DNA of 39,903 nt from Pontibacillus yanchengensis Y32. Lineage in GTDB: Bacteria; Bacillota; Bacilli; Bacillales; BH030062. Position numbers and translations under genes: made by a program. The notes under the pieces were generated by a model. The model worked only from the letters and a program-made list of their open reading frames with translations, did not search any database and had not been told where the DNA came from. Below are positions 30,145 to 38,651 of the stretch, one piece after another; the first letter of the stretch is position 1; each line of letters starts with the position of its first letter. Location: assembly GCF_000770635.1 (NCBI RefSeq), contig NZ_AVBF01000037.1, positions 1-39,903 of the forward strand. Direction: 5' to 3'.

Positions 30145-31131
30145 TTATGAATCAGTAAGTTTTATAATTATTTTTCCTATATTTCCTCTATCAGCCATCA
30201 ATTGAAATCCTTTATTAACTTCCTCTAAATTTAATTTTTCACTTATTTTCACGTCTAATTCATCGGTTGATAATAATGTCAAAACAGTCTCTGCACTCAC
30301 TCTAAGTGATCCTGGAGAATCATGTTGTCTCTGACCAGAGCTATATCCTAAAACTGATTTAGATGTAGAATGAAGATCTGTCGATAAAATCTGCCCAGGC
30401 GTGCCAGAAGCATGGCCATAGGTTATCAGCTTCCCATAAGAAGCAAGGCATTTCATACTTTTCTCCAGAACTTCACCTCCCACAGAATCAAAGACAATAT
30501 CTACACCTTTTCCTTCCGTCAAATCCATTATTTTTTTCTGGAAGTCTTCTTTTCTATATAATATAGCTTGATTGACTCCTCTTTTTTTTATCAATTTTTC
30601 TTTCTCTTCATTTCCAACCGTTCCGTAAATTGTTGTATTTTGTTTTTGGAGCAATTGTAGTAACGTTAAACCAACACCTCCAGCAGCTGCATGAACTAAT
30701 ACTTTATCAGACGCTTTTACCTTAGCAACCTTGTGTACTAATTCGTATGCTGTTATTCCTATACTCAAAATGGCTACGGCATCGTCAAAAGAAACATTTT
30801 CTGGTACGTTATAAACAAGATTACAATCAACACTTACATAATCCGCTAATGCCCCTCCATTTGGAAACCCAACAACTCGATCCCCTATTGAGAATCGTTC
30901 TACGTTCTCTCCTACCTCCACAATGGTTCCAGCACAATCAAAACCAGGAATAAAATATTCTCCTCCTAGCGAATGATAGTCACCTCTAATTGCGGAAACA
31001 TCTGCAAAATTTAAACTAACAGATTCTACTTTAATCAATACTTCGTTTTTCGTTAGCTTTGGACATTGTACATTCCTTACGCTTACATACCGTTCATTTT
31101 CTTCACTATAGTCACTAATCACAGCTCTCAT
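30145..31131 (-). CDS. zinc-independent quinone oxidoreductase (MDR family)
   Basis: A 328-residue medium-chain dehydrogenase/reductase of the QOR type. The N-terminal GroES-like domain has SLNFADVSAIRGDY and PGFDCAGTIVEVG but lacks the zinc-ligand cysteines and histidines of alcohol dehydrogenases. The NADPH-binding loop is AAAGGVG (about residues 150-156), followed by the usual DIVFDSVGG. Such enzymes reduce quinones or enones with NADPH. The substrate is not predictable. It stands alone on the minus strand, 200 nt from the MFS gene and without an operator box of the MarR type. Confidence 0.92.
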   Translation of the reverse strand: MRAVISDYSEENERYVSVRNVQCPKLTKNEVLIKVESVSLNFADVSAIRGDYHSLGGEYFIPGFDCAGTIVEVGENVERFSIGDRVVGFPNGGALADYVSVDCNLVYNVPENVSFDDAVAILSIGITAYELVHKVAKVKASDKVLVHAAAGGVGLTLLQLLQKQNTTIYGTVGNEEKEKLIKKRGVNQAILYRKEDFQKKIMDLTEGKGVDIVFDSVGGEVLEKSMKCLASYGKLITYGHASGTPGQILSTDLHSTSKSVLGYSSGQRQHDSPGSLRVSAETVLTLLSTDELDVKISEKLNLEEVNKGFQLMADRGNIGKIIIKLTDS

Positions 31132-31337
31132 ACTTCACCTCTACTACTTAATGTTCTCGTTTCCAATGGTTATCCTAACATTATTATGTCCTGTTTCAGA
31201 TGTTACAAAAGGGATTTTATTAAACTCTAAAACGGTCTTTCTGCATAACAAGAAGCCAGCATCACGTGTTTACTTCTTTTCTTTCTTTATCAACCTGACT
31301 CTGTAGCAGATAGAATACATAGGTAGCTAAACCAAAT

Positions 31338-32579
31338 TTAATTTACATCTCTGAGTTTGATTCTAAGAGAGTTATCCCTAAATACAATCACTCCTAATCC
31401 GATTGTTAACATCCCCGATAAGAAAATAGTAGGTGAAGGGCCTATAACCTCTCCTAATAATCCACCTAAAAACGTACCAACTGGAAAACCAATACCTGCA
31501 ATCATACCTAATACCCCTAACACTCTCCCACGGATTTTGTTAGGAACTAGTTGCTGCTCCAGGGTTGGCTCAACAATATTATAAGGAGCATATACCACTC
31601 CTCCGAAGAACATAATGAAATATATGATCGTCTCATTGGTAAACTGACTCATGATTACAGGTGCTAATCCCCATAGACTTATTACAACTCCGAGTGAATA
31701 AGAATAGTAAACATCCACATTCAAACGCACCCAAATAAAAGAACCTATCAATGCACCAACCGCAAATACCGTCCAAATCAATCCAAGTGTGGTTGGACCA
31801 CCATTTAGATTTTCACCTACAAAGACTGGTAGAACTGGCTCAAGTGGTGCGTATGTAACATTAAATACTAAGGTTACACTTGCAATCACAATGAGTATCC
31901 TATGTTTTTTCAAAAATGCAAATCCCTCTTTTGTATCTTCTTTTATTTTTAAAATTTTTTCTTTCCATGAGAGAGCATGATCGTTTTTAGTCATATCTTG
32001 ATGGAATATCTCACTCGGGATAAGAAGATATAAAAAGGAGGCCAGCAAGAACAACCCTACCGTAATAATCAATGTAACGGGTGCCCCAAGAAAACCGGAC
32101 AAAAACCCACCTATCGCTGGTCCTAGCAAATAACCTGTTTGACCAGTAATAGCTAACATTGCATTCGCACCTTCTAATTCTTCTTTCGCTACAAAAGCTG
32201 GCAATATGGTAGTACTTCCTATATCCGTAAACGCAGATAAAAACCCATTAAGAAAAATAATGAAAACGATTGATGAAAACATCAATAGATCTCCCCAATA
32301 TAAAAGGGGAATCAGCGAAAGAAACATACCTCTTAATCCATTCTCTACAACCATTAACGTTTTTCTATTAAATTGATCAAGTACAACTCCCGCAAAAACG
32401 CTAGATATCAGTGGTGCAATCGTTGCTGCTGTAATGACAAAACCAATCGCAGAAGCTGAATTAGTTAATTGGTACACAAACCATGCAATTGCGATCCAAG
32501 AAATCTTTTTAGCTAGTTCTAGCACTAACCTAGCTCCAATAAAAAAGGTGAAATTTCTATTAGCTAATAAATACAACAT
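31338..32579 (-). CDS. MFS efflux transporter (macrolide-efflux-like)
   Basis: A 413-residue MFS protein with twelve predicted helices. It has the loop 2-3 motif as GVVLDQFNRKTLMVVEN, close to the Mef-type/TetA-P-like MFS_3 group, in which the canonical GxxxDRxGRR is modified. The N terminus MLYLLANRNFTFFIGARLVL is typical of that group. I chose ATG at 32579, preceded by GAGGAG. Family members export macrolides, lipids or siderophores. The substrate here is unknown. Confidence 0.87.
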   Translation of the reverse strand: MLYLLANRNFTFFIGARLVLELAKKISWIAIAWFVYQLTNSASAIGFVITAATIAPLISSVFAGVVLDQFNRKTLMVVENGLRGMFLSLIPLLYWGDLLMFSSIVFIIFLNGFLSAFTDIGSTTILPAFVAKEELEGANAMLAITGQTGYLLGPAIGGFLSGFLGAPVTLIITVGLFLLASFLYLLIPSEIFHQDMTKNDHALSWKEKILKIKEDTKEGFAFLKKHRILIVIASVTLVFNVTYAPLEPVLPVFVGENLNGGPTTLGLIWTVFAVGALIGSFIWVRLNVDVYYSYSLGVVISLWGLAPVIMSQFTNETIIYFIMFFGGVVYAPYNIVEPTLEQQLVPNKIRGRVLGVLGMIAGIGFPVGTFLGGLLGEVIGPSPTIFLSGMLTIGLGVIVFRDNSLRIKLRDVN

Positions 32580-32702
32580 GTGAAAAGAACTCCTCAACTC
32601 TAGTACATCTCTATATTTCCATATATTTCACACTTTCATATAATTCGACTTAACTGTCAATTCGTAAACAAATCTCATTTAAGATGTGATCTTAACAGAT
32701 AA

Positions 32703-32725
32703 GAACAAAAGCGCAAGCGCCCGTC
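32703..32725. repeat. arm fragment of repeat family A
   Basis: GAACAAAAGCGCAAGCGCCCGTC is the left boundary and arm of family A (compare 27535 and 39834), truncated where the comK terminator hairpin begins. It is either a degenerate copy or the scar of a lost one. Confidence 0.6.
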
Positions 32726-32756
32726 AAAAACAGCATGCGACATGCGCATGCTGTTG
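32726..32756 (-). terminator. comK terminator
   Basis: On the minus strand CAGCATGCG and CGCATGCTG form a 9-bp stem followed by TTTTTG, 18 nt after the comK stop codon. Confidence 0.85.
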
Positions 32757-32773
32757 ATAGGAATTTATATATT

Positions 32774-33301
32774 TTAGGTAGAAGGCACAAACGGCTCTGC
32801 CACGTGATCATAACTGCCTTGCTTCGGATAAGCATGAAAACGCTCGGTTAGTTTATATCGAAATTGAGCTGTACGCTGTATCTGGTTAAGTAGCGAACCG
32901 TGTGAAATAGGAAGCTTAACGTTTTTTTGATTCTTAAATACGATAATGGTACTCATATCATCTTTTGCTCGTTTCACCTGATCAATATGCGTATGTGAAA
33001 TCCAAGAGCAATTATTATGTTGAGGGGATGTTGTGGGAAAGAAATACATGCCACTAACCGGGTCAATTGCTATGGGAGCTTTATGTGTTATACCGCTAAC
33101 ATCCTTCGTTCCGTCTTGTCTTCCTCTTAAACTAGAACCGAAATATTTACAAGCTTGGTCAATTAATTTTTTTGGAGTTGAATTAACATAAAAACCTTCG
33201 TTACCCTCCATTACAAATGAAACGGTTTTTCCGTTCTCATCCTTTTCTGCTACTACTGCTTGTGTAAAAGGTGTAACCTCAAAGTGCTCTTTCCATAACA
33301 T
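32774..33301 (-). CDS. comK: competence transcription factor ComK
   Basis: A 175-residue homologue of ComK, the master activator of DNA-uptake genes, which binds pairs of AAAAN5TTTT boxes. The conserved core is clear: FYVNSTPKKLIDQACKYFGSS, then IAIDPVSGMYFFPTTSP, CSWISHTHI and VKLPISHGSLLNQIQRTAQFR. The protein is shorter than B. subtilis ComK (192 residues), and the loss is at the C terminus. The MecA-binding FMLYP motif of B. subtilis appears here as FHAYP. I chose ATG at 33301 because GAGAGG lies 9 nt upstream. A possible self-binding AT box lies at 33380-33392. Confidence 0.93.
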   Translation of the reverse strand: MLWKEHFEVTPFTQAVVAEKDENGKTVSFVMEGNEGFYVNSTPKKLIDQACKYFGSSLRGRQDGTKDVSGITHKAPIAIDPVSGMYFFPTTSPQHNNCSWISHTHIDQVKRAKDDMSTIIVFKNQKNVKLPISHGSLLNQIQRTAQFRYKLTERFHAYPKQGSYDHVAEPFVPST

Positions 33302-33379
33302 GTTTAACATCCTCTCTTAATAAGTTCTACATGTAAGAAAGTAGCACAAATCGTTTCACAATATTGAAAAATGCTCCAA

Positions 33380-33392
33380 AAAATACAGTTTT
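33380..33392 (-). promoter_or_regulatory. ComK-box half (AAAAN5TTTT) upstream of comK
   Basis: AAAATACAGTTTT matches one AT box of a ComK site. It lies about 80 bp before the comK start codon. A good second box at a standard distance was not found, so autoactivation is only suggested. Confidence 0.4.
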
Positions 33393-33450
33393 TTAATTTC
33401 TGTAAAGGGAATATATTATGAATAAGCATTTCCATTAATAATGTAGAAAT

Positions 33451-33603
33451 TTATTCAGCGTTTACTTCTGAGGTTTCTGCTTCATATGTTAAATCCGCAT
33501 CAATGACATGATTAGTGTATCCACCATCGCTCATTCCAAAGTCCGGATTCAAAGGAGTGTAGATTTGTAGTTCTCGGTCCGTTTCTGGATCATAAATCAT
33601 CAT
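33451..33603 (-). CDS. small acidic protein of unknown function, 50 residues
   Basis: A 50-residue acidic protein beginning MMIYDPETDRELQIYTPLNP with an EAETSEVNAE tail. AAAAGGAGAG lies 3-7 nt before the two ATGs, and codon use is that of the neighbouring genes. It has no cysteine, no hydrophobic segment and no family I recognise. It is encoded in front of comK on the same strand, about 150 nt away, so it could be cotranscribed with it. Confidence 0.65.
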   Translation of the reverse strand: MMIYDPETDRELQIYTPLNPDFGMSDGGYTNHVIDADLTYEAETSEVNAE

Positions 33604-33780
33604 GCTCTCTCCTTTTTATCACTTTTTCTTAGAATGTGCGAAATAAGATATTTTTAAACGTCTTTAATACTGACCCTACTCTTTTTGCTTATTATTGTGT
33701 ACACAAGAAGGTCAACTGAGTGGTTTTATCGAAGTAATTAAGAAATTGCGAAATATGTCGTTAATCGAGGAGGATTGTTT

Positions 33781-34275
33781 ATGTGGGGAAGAAAAAAACG
33801 AAATGATAAGAAAAAGAATACACCTCAAGCGTCTAAAAAAGACCTTCCAAAGCGCGATGTATCGATTTTCGAGATTCGCCAAGCTATCCAACGGTTTACG
33901 TCTCACCTCCCTGATGGAGTAGAACTTCAAACTATTATTAATGAAGATAACACCATCAATTATGAGTTACTCTCTCCATTTTTAGAGGCCATCCCTAATG
34001 AAACCTATTATATGTCTAAGGAAACGTACGAAGTTTTCGAAGAGAAGGATAAGCAGCTTGCTTTTGATTTGGACCACATCCAGCAAGCGATTGATAAATA
34101 CATGAAACAAACAAAGGAGTTACCTATTATTGATGGAGATCCTTATAATAAAGTGAATTATTTTAAGCTCGAACGTCTAGGGCTCATCACCTATAGACCA
34201 AATTACACATTTTATATTACGGATGATGAATTTTTAATTACGTACGAAGCACCTTTTCCTAAGAAGGATCAATAA
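33781..34275 (+). CDS. conserved Bacillaceae-type protein of unknown function
   Basis: A 164-residue soluble protein. It starts with a very basic stretch (WGRKKRNDKKKNTPQASKK), followed by FEIRQAIQRFTSHLPDGVEL and a C-terminal half with LPIIDGDPYNKVNYFKLERLGLI and YITDDEFLITYEAP. It resembles proteins annotated as DUF3939 in Bacillus, but I am not sure of that assignment. GAGGAGG lies 8 nt before the ATG at 33781. The terminator stem begins within its last codons. Confidence 0.75.
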   Translation: MWGRKKRNDKKKNTPQASKKDLPKRDVSIFEIRQAIQRFTSHLPDGVELQTIINEDNTINYELLSPFLEAIPNETYYMSKETYEVFEEKDKQLAFDLDHIQQAIDKYMKQTKELPIIDGDPYNKVNYFKLERLGLITYRPNYTFYITDDEFLITYEAPFPKKDQ

Positions 34276-34301
34276 TCCTTGGTGGGAAGGTGCTTTTTTT
34301 A
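34248..34301 (+). terminator. branched terminator overlapping the end of the preceding gene
   Basis: AGCACCTTTTCC in the last codons pairs with GGGAAGGTGCT after the stop, enclosing an inner AAGGAT/ATCCTT hairpin that contains the TAA stop, and is followed by seven T residues. Confidence 0.8.
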
Positions 34302-34422
34302 ATGTCTTAAAGAAAAGATATCGGCATATTTGAGCTGACGCACCCCATTTTTCAATAAGTAGCTCGTATCACTAGGGTGGCAGGTGTCCGTGTCAGAGAT
34401 TTTTTTGGAAGGTATAACAATA

Positions 34423-34455
34423 AAAAAAAGGACCAATGCCACAAGGGCATTGGTC
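34423..34455 (-). terminator. terminator of the candidate small RNA
   Basis: On the minus strand GACCAATGCC and GGCATTGGTC form a perfect 10-bp stem with a short loop, followed by CTTTTTTTT. It is 350 nt past the M48 protease stop, with the small-RNA promoter between, so it more likely belongs to the RNA. Confidence 0.9.
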
Positions 34456-34605
34456 AAAAAAGAGACGACTGGTTAACTTTTGAGTGAGGGAATTACTCTG
34501 TGAATAAGTGGTAACACTTATTCACCATGTACGTTACACAATGAGGTGTAAAGTACACAAGACTCCTTAAGGCACTCCACTAAATGGAGGACTTAATTTG
34601 TCTTG
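34423..34605 (-). ncRNA. candidate structured small RNA of about 180 nt
   Basis: On the minus strand a promoter (-35 TTACTT 34638-34633, 16 bp, -10 TAAAAT 34616-34611) is followed by three well-formed hairpins: ACAAGAC/GTCTTGT enclosing CTCCA/TGGAG, TGTAC-TTTACAC with GTGTAA-CGTACA, and GTGAATAAGTG-TTAC-CACTTATTCAC. Then comes a terminator, GACCAATGCC/GGCATTGGTC, with eight T residues (34455-34423). No open reading frame or ribosome binding site fits. I could not match it to a named RNA family. Confidence 0.6.
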
Positions 34606-34649
34606 TATTTATTTTAATATAGTCATAATTAAAAGTAACCGAAAAAGAT

Positions 34650-34674
34650 TTGCGGTATACCGCAAGCGTTTGCG
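34650..34674. promoter_or_regulatory. overlapping palindromes upstream of the small-RNA promoter
   Basis: TTGCGGTATACCGCAA (34650-34665) is a perfect 16-bp palindrome, and it overlaps CGCAAGCGTTTGCG (34661-34674), a LacI/GalR-type operator shape with central CG that resembles a degenerate cre site. They lie 12-35 bp upstream of the -35 element of the small-RNA promoter. Confidence 0.5.
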
Positions 34675-34806
34675 TGATTGGAACAAAATACCACCATTTG
34701 GTTTAGCAAGGGCTTTGAGATATTTTTGAAAATAGCTAGTGAAAACATGTAAATATTCACTTAGTTTTATCATTATTTTTGTATAACTTTATCCAAAAGG
34801 TATCTT

Positions 34807-35997
34807 TCATTGCCTTTCTTTCTGCGCTTCTTTCATCATATCAATGCGTTCTTGTATAGGAGGGTGGGTATACCTGAACCATTTCACAAATGCAGATGGA
34901 TTGACGTCACTTTTAGATTCGATTGCTAGCGATCGGTATCCTTCTATAGCAGGGTCAAGTGAATCTGTATGCTCGATTGCGTATTGATCAGCTGTAATTT
35001 CCATTTGCCTGGATACCCATAAATACATAGGTTCTGTAGCAAATAATAATATGGAAGTAGTAAGTAATAAAAGTGGAATCGTCTTTAAGTCTGTTATAGT
35101 GCGCAAATTCCATTGTCTTTTAAAACGGTTGAATACGTACGGGAAGATGATAGCAAGTCCTTTTAGTAAGACCAAACTGAATAACAGTGATCCTAGTACA
35201 CCCCAGTACACATGATTTTTTACATAATGGGCAATTTCATGCGCTAAGATAAATAAGACCTCATCTTCCTGCATATTTTCTAATGTTGTATCCCAAATGA
35301 CGATTCGTTTTTGTGGACCTAGACCTGTTACATAAGCGTTGAAGGTGGATGTTTTTTCACTCATATTCACTTCATAGATGTTTGATTCCGAAATACCTGC
35401 TTCGCCAGCTATATCAACAATTTCGTCCTTGATTGCGGTATTCCGCAAAGGCTGAAAATTTTCAAATATTGGATCGATCCAAACTGGTTGAATATACAAG
35501 ATAAACAAAGAAATTGGTAGAGCTATCATCCATATCGCTATCCACCAATAACGACGAAATTTCATCATGCATATTCGTGCAACCATAATCAGCCCACTAA
35601 TCATGAGTACAAAAAATAAAGATTGAACTCCCCATTCTCCTATCCAGTCAACAACTGGCTGATGATTCACCTCTGCCCATTGAGCCATTCCATATCCAAG
35701 TACATCTAATGGTAAAGATATCAATTGATACCCTAATGTTAAACTTGCGCCATAAACCAAAGAACGAGCCCATTCTTTGCCAAATTTCCTATCTAACATT
35801 TGAGTGTATGTATGATGAAAGGAAGACTGTATGAGCGCCCACAACACTAACCAAGTAAATGTCGTCTGTGTAAAATAATATGCATGTCTATATGCTGCAT
35901 ACCTTGAATCGTAGTACGTTTCTAAGTCGTAGAAAACACCAAAATATATCCATATAAGAACCAAAAAGCTACCATAACCAACAATGCCTTTCTTCAT
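34807..35997 (-). CDS. yhfN: M48-family membrane zinc protease (Ste24/YhfN-like)
   Basis: A 396-residue integral membrane metalloprotease of the Ste24 type. It has several hydrophobic segments, the zinc motif HEIAH (His253, Glu254, His257) in LFILAHEIAHYVKNH, and the third ligand Glu333 in EITADQYA. The N-terminal domain with WQTTFTWL-like helices and the STFNAYVTGLG strand before the active site matches the family. The closest B. subtilis counterpart I know is YhfN (about 426 residues), which lies in the same broad region as comK. Substrates are probably membrane proteins or prenylated/hydrophobic peptides, by inference. Confidence 0.92.
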   Translation of the reverse strand: MKKGIVGYGSFLVLIWIYFGVFYDLETYYDSRYAAYRHAYYFTQTTFTWLVLWALIQSSFHHTYTQMLDRKFGKEWARSLVYGASLTLGYQLISLPLDVLGYGMAQWAEVNHQPVVDWIGEWGVQSLFFVLMISGLIMVARICMMKFRRYWWIAIWMIALPISLFILYIQPVWIDPIFENFQPLRNTAIKDEIVDIAGEAGISESNIYEVNMSEKTSTFNAYVTGLGPQKRIVIWDTTLENMQEDEVLFILAHEIAHYVKNHVYWGVLGSLLFSLVLLKGLAIIFPYVFNRFKRQWNLRTITDLKTIPLLLLTTSILLFATEPMYLWVSRQMEITADQYAIEHTDSLDPAIEGYRSLAIESKSDVNPSAFVKWFRYTHPPIQERIDMMKEAQKERQ

Positions 35998-36168
35998 TTA
36001 TATTCCTCTCCTCTGCTACTTCTATTGTACAAAGATTACCGACAAGTATTCAATTTTTAGCCATACTTTTGTCATTAGTTGTTCACCAATTGCCTGCTCC
36101 TTCACTAGGAAAATCTTGTATTATTAAAATAAGAAATCATTTTCTTTTTATGATGTTAGGAGGACCGG

Positions 36169-36759
36169 ATGATGCGAAAAAAATGGTATATCTTGTTTAT
36201 CTCTATATTAGTAATAGGAATCGGGATAGGTGTTAGTTATTTAGAGTTCTGGAGAGATGCAGGGGTTCAACTTCCAACTGACGTTAGCATGGAAACACCC
36301 TATGGAGACACATACAATCTCGATGAGATGGATAAAAAGGTTCGAATCGTAGAATTTATGTACACAGCTTGCCCTGATGTTTGCCCGTTAACGACACAAC
36401 GTATGATGCATTTAAAGGAACAGTTTAAGCAAGATGGCGTGTACGGCGATCAAGTTGAGTTTCTAAGTATCACTATTGACCCGGAAAACGATACACCTGA
36501 ACGCCTCAAAAAATACATGGAAGTATATAATGCTGATAACGACAAGGCTTGGACCTTCCTAAGTGGTACATTAGAGGATACGAAAAAATTAGCTGACCCA
36601 TTCCGTTTCTTATTTAAAGACAATGGCACTGATTATATTGTTCATACTTCCTATGCTTATTTAATCGATGAAAAAAATTATTTAGTCGCGAAATTTCCTA
36701 TGGGTGAAGGGTTTGATAAAGATAGGGTGTACGATCAAGTAATGGGACTGGTCAACTAA
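36169..36759 (+). CDS. Sco1/SenC-family copper-binding thioredoxin-like protein
   Basis: A 196-residue membrane-anchored protein with one N-terminal helix (about 5-25) and an extracytoplasmic thioredoxin fold. The copper-binding CxxxC is Cys68 and Cys72 in TACPDVCPLT and the distal His159 lies in YIVHTSYAYLID, the full Sco ligand set. Sco proteins help to load the CuA site of cytochrome c oxidase. AGGAGG lies 5 nt before the first of two adjacent ATGs. It is a single gene with a terminator at 36811-36840. Confidence 0.93.
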   Translation: MMRKKWYILFISILVIGIGIGVSYLEFWRDAGVQLPTDVSMETPYGDTYNLDEMDKKVRIVEFMYTACPDVCPLTTQRMMHLKEQFKQDGVYGDQVEFLSITIDPENDTPERLKKYMEVYNADNDKAWTFLSGTLEDTKKLADPFRFLFKDNGTDYIVHTSYAYLIDEKNYLVAKFPMGEGFDKDRVYDQVMGLVN

Positions 36760-36810
36760 GTAAGAGCTGTAGTTAGAACTTTAGCGCCAGAAATTATGAT
36801 ACTAATTAGA

Positions 36811-36840
36811 AAAGAGGCTACCCATCTGGATAGCCTCTTT
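36811..36840. terminator. bidirectional terminator
   Basis: AAAGAGGCTA and TAGCCTCTTT (with CCCATCTGGA between) form a 10-bp stem between the Sco gene and the converging ABC operon. T residues follow on both strands. Confidence 0.85.
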
Positions 36841-36844
36841 ATGA

Positions 36845-37648
36845 TTATTTATGAAGCAATGTCTTGTCATCAGCAAGTGCTTTTCCTCTGATCTGTTGAA
36901 ATTTCTCTACTAAATCCTGAACGCTCATCTGTCTCTTCTCTTCCTCATTTGCCTCAAAAATAATCTGTCCTTCATCCATCATCACAAGTCTATTCCCCAT
37001 TTGAAGTGCTTGCTCCATATCATGTGTGACCATTAGCGTTGTTAAGTTATTTTCGCGGATAACATCTTGTGTAATGTTGGTAATATGCTCGGCTCTGGCT
37101 GGGTCTAATGCTGCTGTATGTTCATCTAGAAGCAGCAATCTCGGCTCTGTAAATGTAGCCATCAGTAAGGATAACGCTTGACGTTCCCCTCCTGAAAGTA
37201 AGCCAACTTTGGTGTGGAGTCGGTTGGCTAGGCCTACATTCAAATCGGTTAACGTTTGCTGAAATTCTTTTTTGCGATTGGAGCTTACACCTCGTCTAAG
37301 TCCTCTTTTATTCGTACGCCCTAAGGCAAGGGCTAAATTCTCTTCTATGCTCATGTTGGGCGCTGTGCCAGCCATCGGATCCTGGAAAACACGCCCAATC
37401 CACTTAGCTCTTTTATGCTCTGGAACGAAGGTTACATTTTTGTCATCGATTGAAATCATGCCTTCATCAGGAAATAATACACCAGCTACCATATTCAGTA
37501 GCGTCGATTTGCCTGCGCCATTACTTCCAATGACGGTAACAAAATCTCCCTCATTCAAGGTTAGGGATAGTCCTTGGATGGCTTTTTTCTCGTCTGGTGT
37601 TCCCTGGTAGAACACTTTCTCAATCTGTTTGAGCTGTAGCAACTTCAT
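36845..37648 (-). CDS. ABC transporter ATP-binding protein (TrpZ-like)
   Basis: A 267-residue ABC ATPase with Walker A GSNGAGKST (41-49), the signature LLSGGERQALS, Walker B LLLLDEHTAALDP (E-H instead of E-P, as in this importer subfamily) and switch His in VTHDMEQA. It pairs with the permease (29-nt overlap) and the lipoprotein encoded upstream. I chose ATG at 37648, just behind GAGGAGAGGAGG. In the family this unit energises uptake of aromatic amino acids or related small compounds. Confidence 0.92.
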   Translation of the reverse strand: MKLLQLKQIEKVFYQGTPDEKKAIQGLSLTLNEGDFVTVIGSNGAGKSTLLNMVAGVLFPDEGMISIDDKNVTFVPEHKRAKWIGRVFQDPMAGTAPNMSIEENLALALGRTNKRGLRRGVSSNRKKEFQQTLTDLNVGLANRLHTKVGLLSGGERQALSLLMATFTEPRLLLLDEHTAALDPARAEHITNITQDVIRENNLTTLMVTHDMEQALQMGNRLVMMDEGQIIFEANEEEKRQMSVQDLVEKFQQIRGKALADDKTLLHK

Positions 37649-38639
37649 TCCTCCTCTCCTCATCTAAACTTTGCTGCATAGCCTTTTGCTTTTTCATTCG
37701 TTCCGAACGCTCACGCCAGCTGCTCCACATGTTCGGCAATACGAGTGCACCTGTTACAATAATGGCTGTGATAAGTTTCAGGTCACTGGCTTTCACGAAC
37801 TCTAACTGCATCGCAACAGCTAGAATAACGCGGTACACAATGGCTCCAAGCACTACGGCGAGGGTTGTTCTTGCAATAGATTTTTTTCCAAAAATGCCTT
37901 CCCCTATAATGACCGAAGCTAGGCCAACAATGATCATGCCAATTCCTAAGCCAACGTCAGCGAATCCATTATACTGAACAATTAACGAGCCACTGAACGC
38001 AACAAGGGCATTGGATAAGCCAAGGCCGAAAATGACATAGTTGCTTGTGTTTGCTGAAAAGCTTTTAACCATTTTCGCGTTATCACCCGTAGCTCTTAAC
38101 GCAAGACCATTATCCGTGTGAAGGAACCAATCTAGTGCTTTTTTTACGATGATAACAACAATACCAATGCTCACTAGTATGAAAAAGCTCGTAGGTAAAA
38201 AGGAAGAAAGCCCAATTGCTTTGAGCGGTGAGCTTATGATGCTATCCAACTGCATCGCATCCCATAAGGAGCGACCTTGATTCAATGCTGTTGTTTCGTT
38301 TAAAAGGGGGATGTTGGGCCGTCCCATAATACGAAGATTGATGGAATACAGCGCAATCATCATGAGAATCCCCGCTAATAATGAGTTGATTTTTCCTTTC
38401 GTATGAAGTAGGCCAGTCACACATCCTGCTAGGAAACCAGCCGCTCCACCTGCAATCGTTGCAAGAACAGGAGAAATCCCACTTACAATCATGACAGAGG
38501 TAACGGCTCCTCCAGTCACAAAGCTCCCATCTACCGTTAAGTCGGGAAAGTCGAGTATGCGAAAGGTGAGATAAACTCCTAACGCCATAATCGCATAAAT
38601 CAGTCCTGATTCCATTGCTCCAAATAATGCACTAACCAT
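37620..38639 (-). CDS. ABC transporter permease (TrpY-like, branched-chain type fold)
   Basis: A 339-residue membrane subunit with about nine hydrophobic segments. ALGVYLTFRILDFPDLTVDGSF at the N terminus and LALRATGDNAKMV in the second half are characteristic of the permeases paired with ABC_sub_bind lipoproteins. The C-terminal tail is long and charged. It lies 12 nt after the lipoprotein gene and overlaps the ATPase gene, so all three form one operon. Confidence 0.92.
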   Translation of the reverse strand: MVSALFGAMESGLIYAIMALGVYLTFRILDFPDLTVDGSFVTGGAVTSVMIVSGISPVLATIAGGAAGFLAGCVTGLLHTKGKINSLLAGILMMIALYSINLRIMGRPNIPLLNETTALNQGRSLWDAMQLDSIISSPLKAIGLSSFLPTSFFILVSIGIVVIIVKKALDWFLHTDNGLALRATGDNAKMVKSFSANTSNYVIFGLGLSNALVAFSGSLIVQYNGFADVGLGIGMIIVGLASVIIGEGIFGKKSIARTTLAVVLGAIVYRVILAVAMQLEFVKASDLKLITAIIVTGALVLPNMWSSWRERSERMKKQKAMQQSLDEERRNEVATAQTD

Positions 38640-38651
38640 ACTTTCCCTCCT

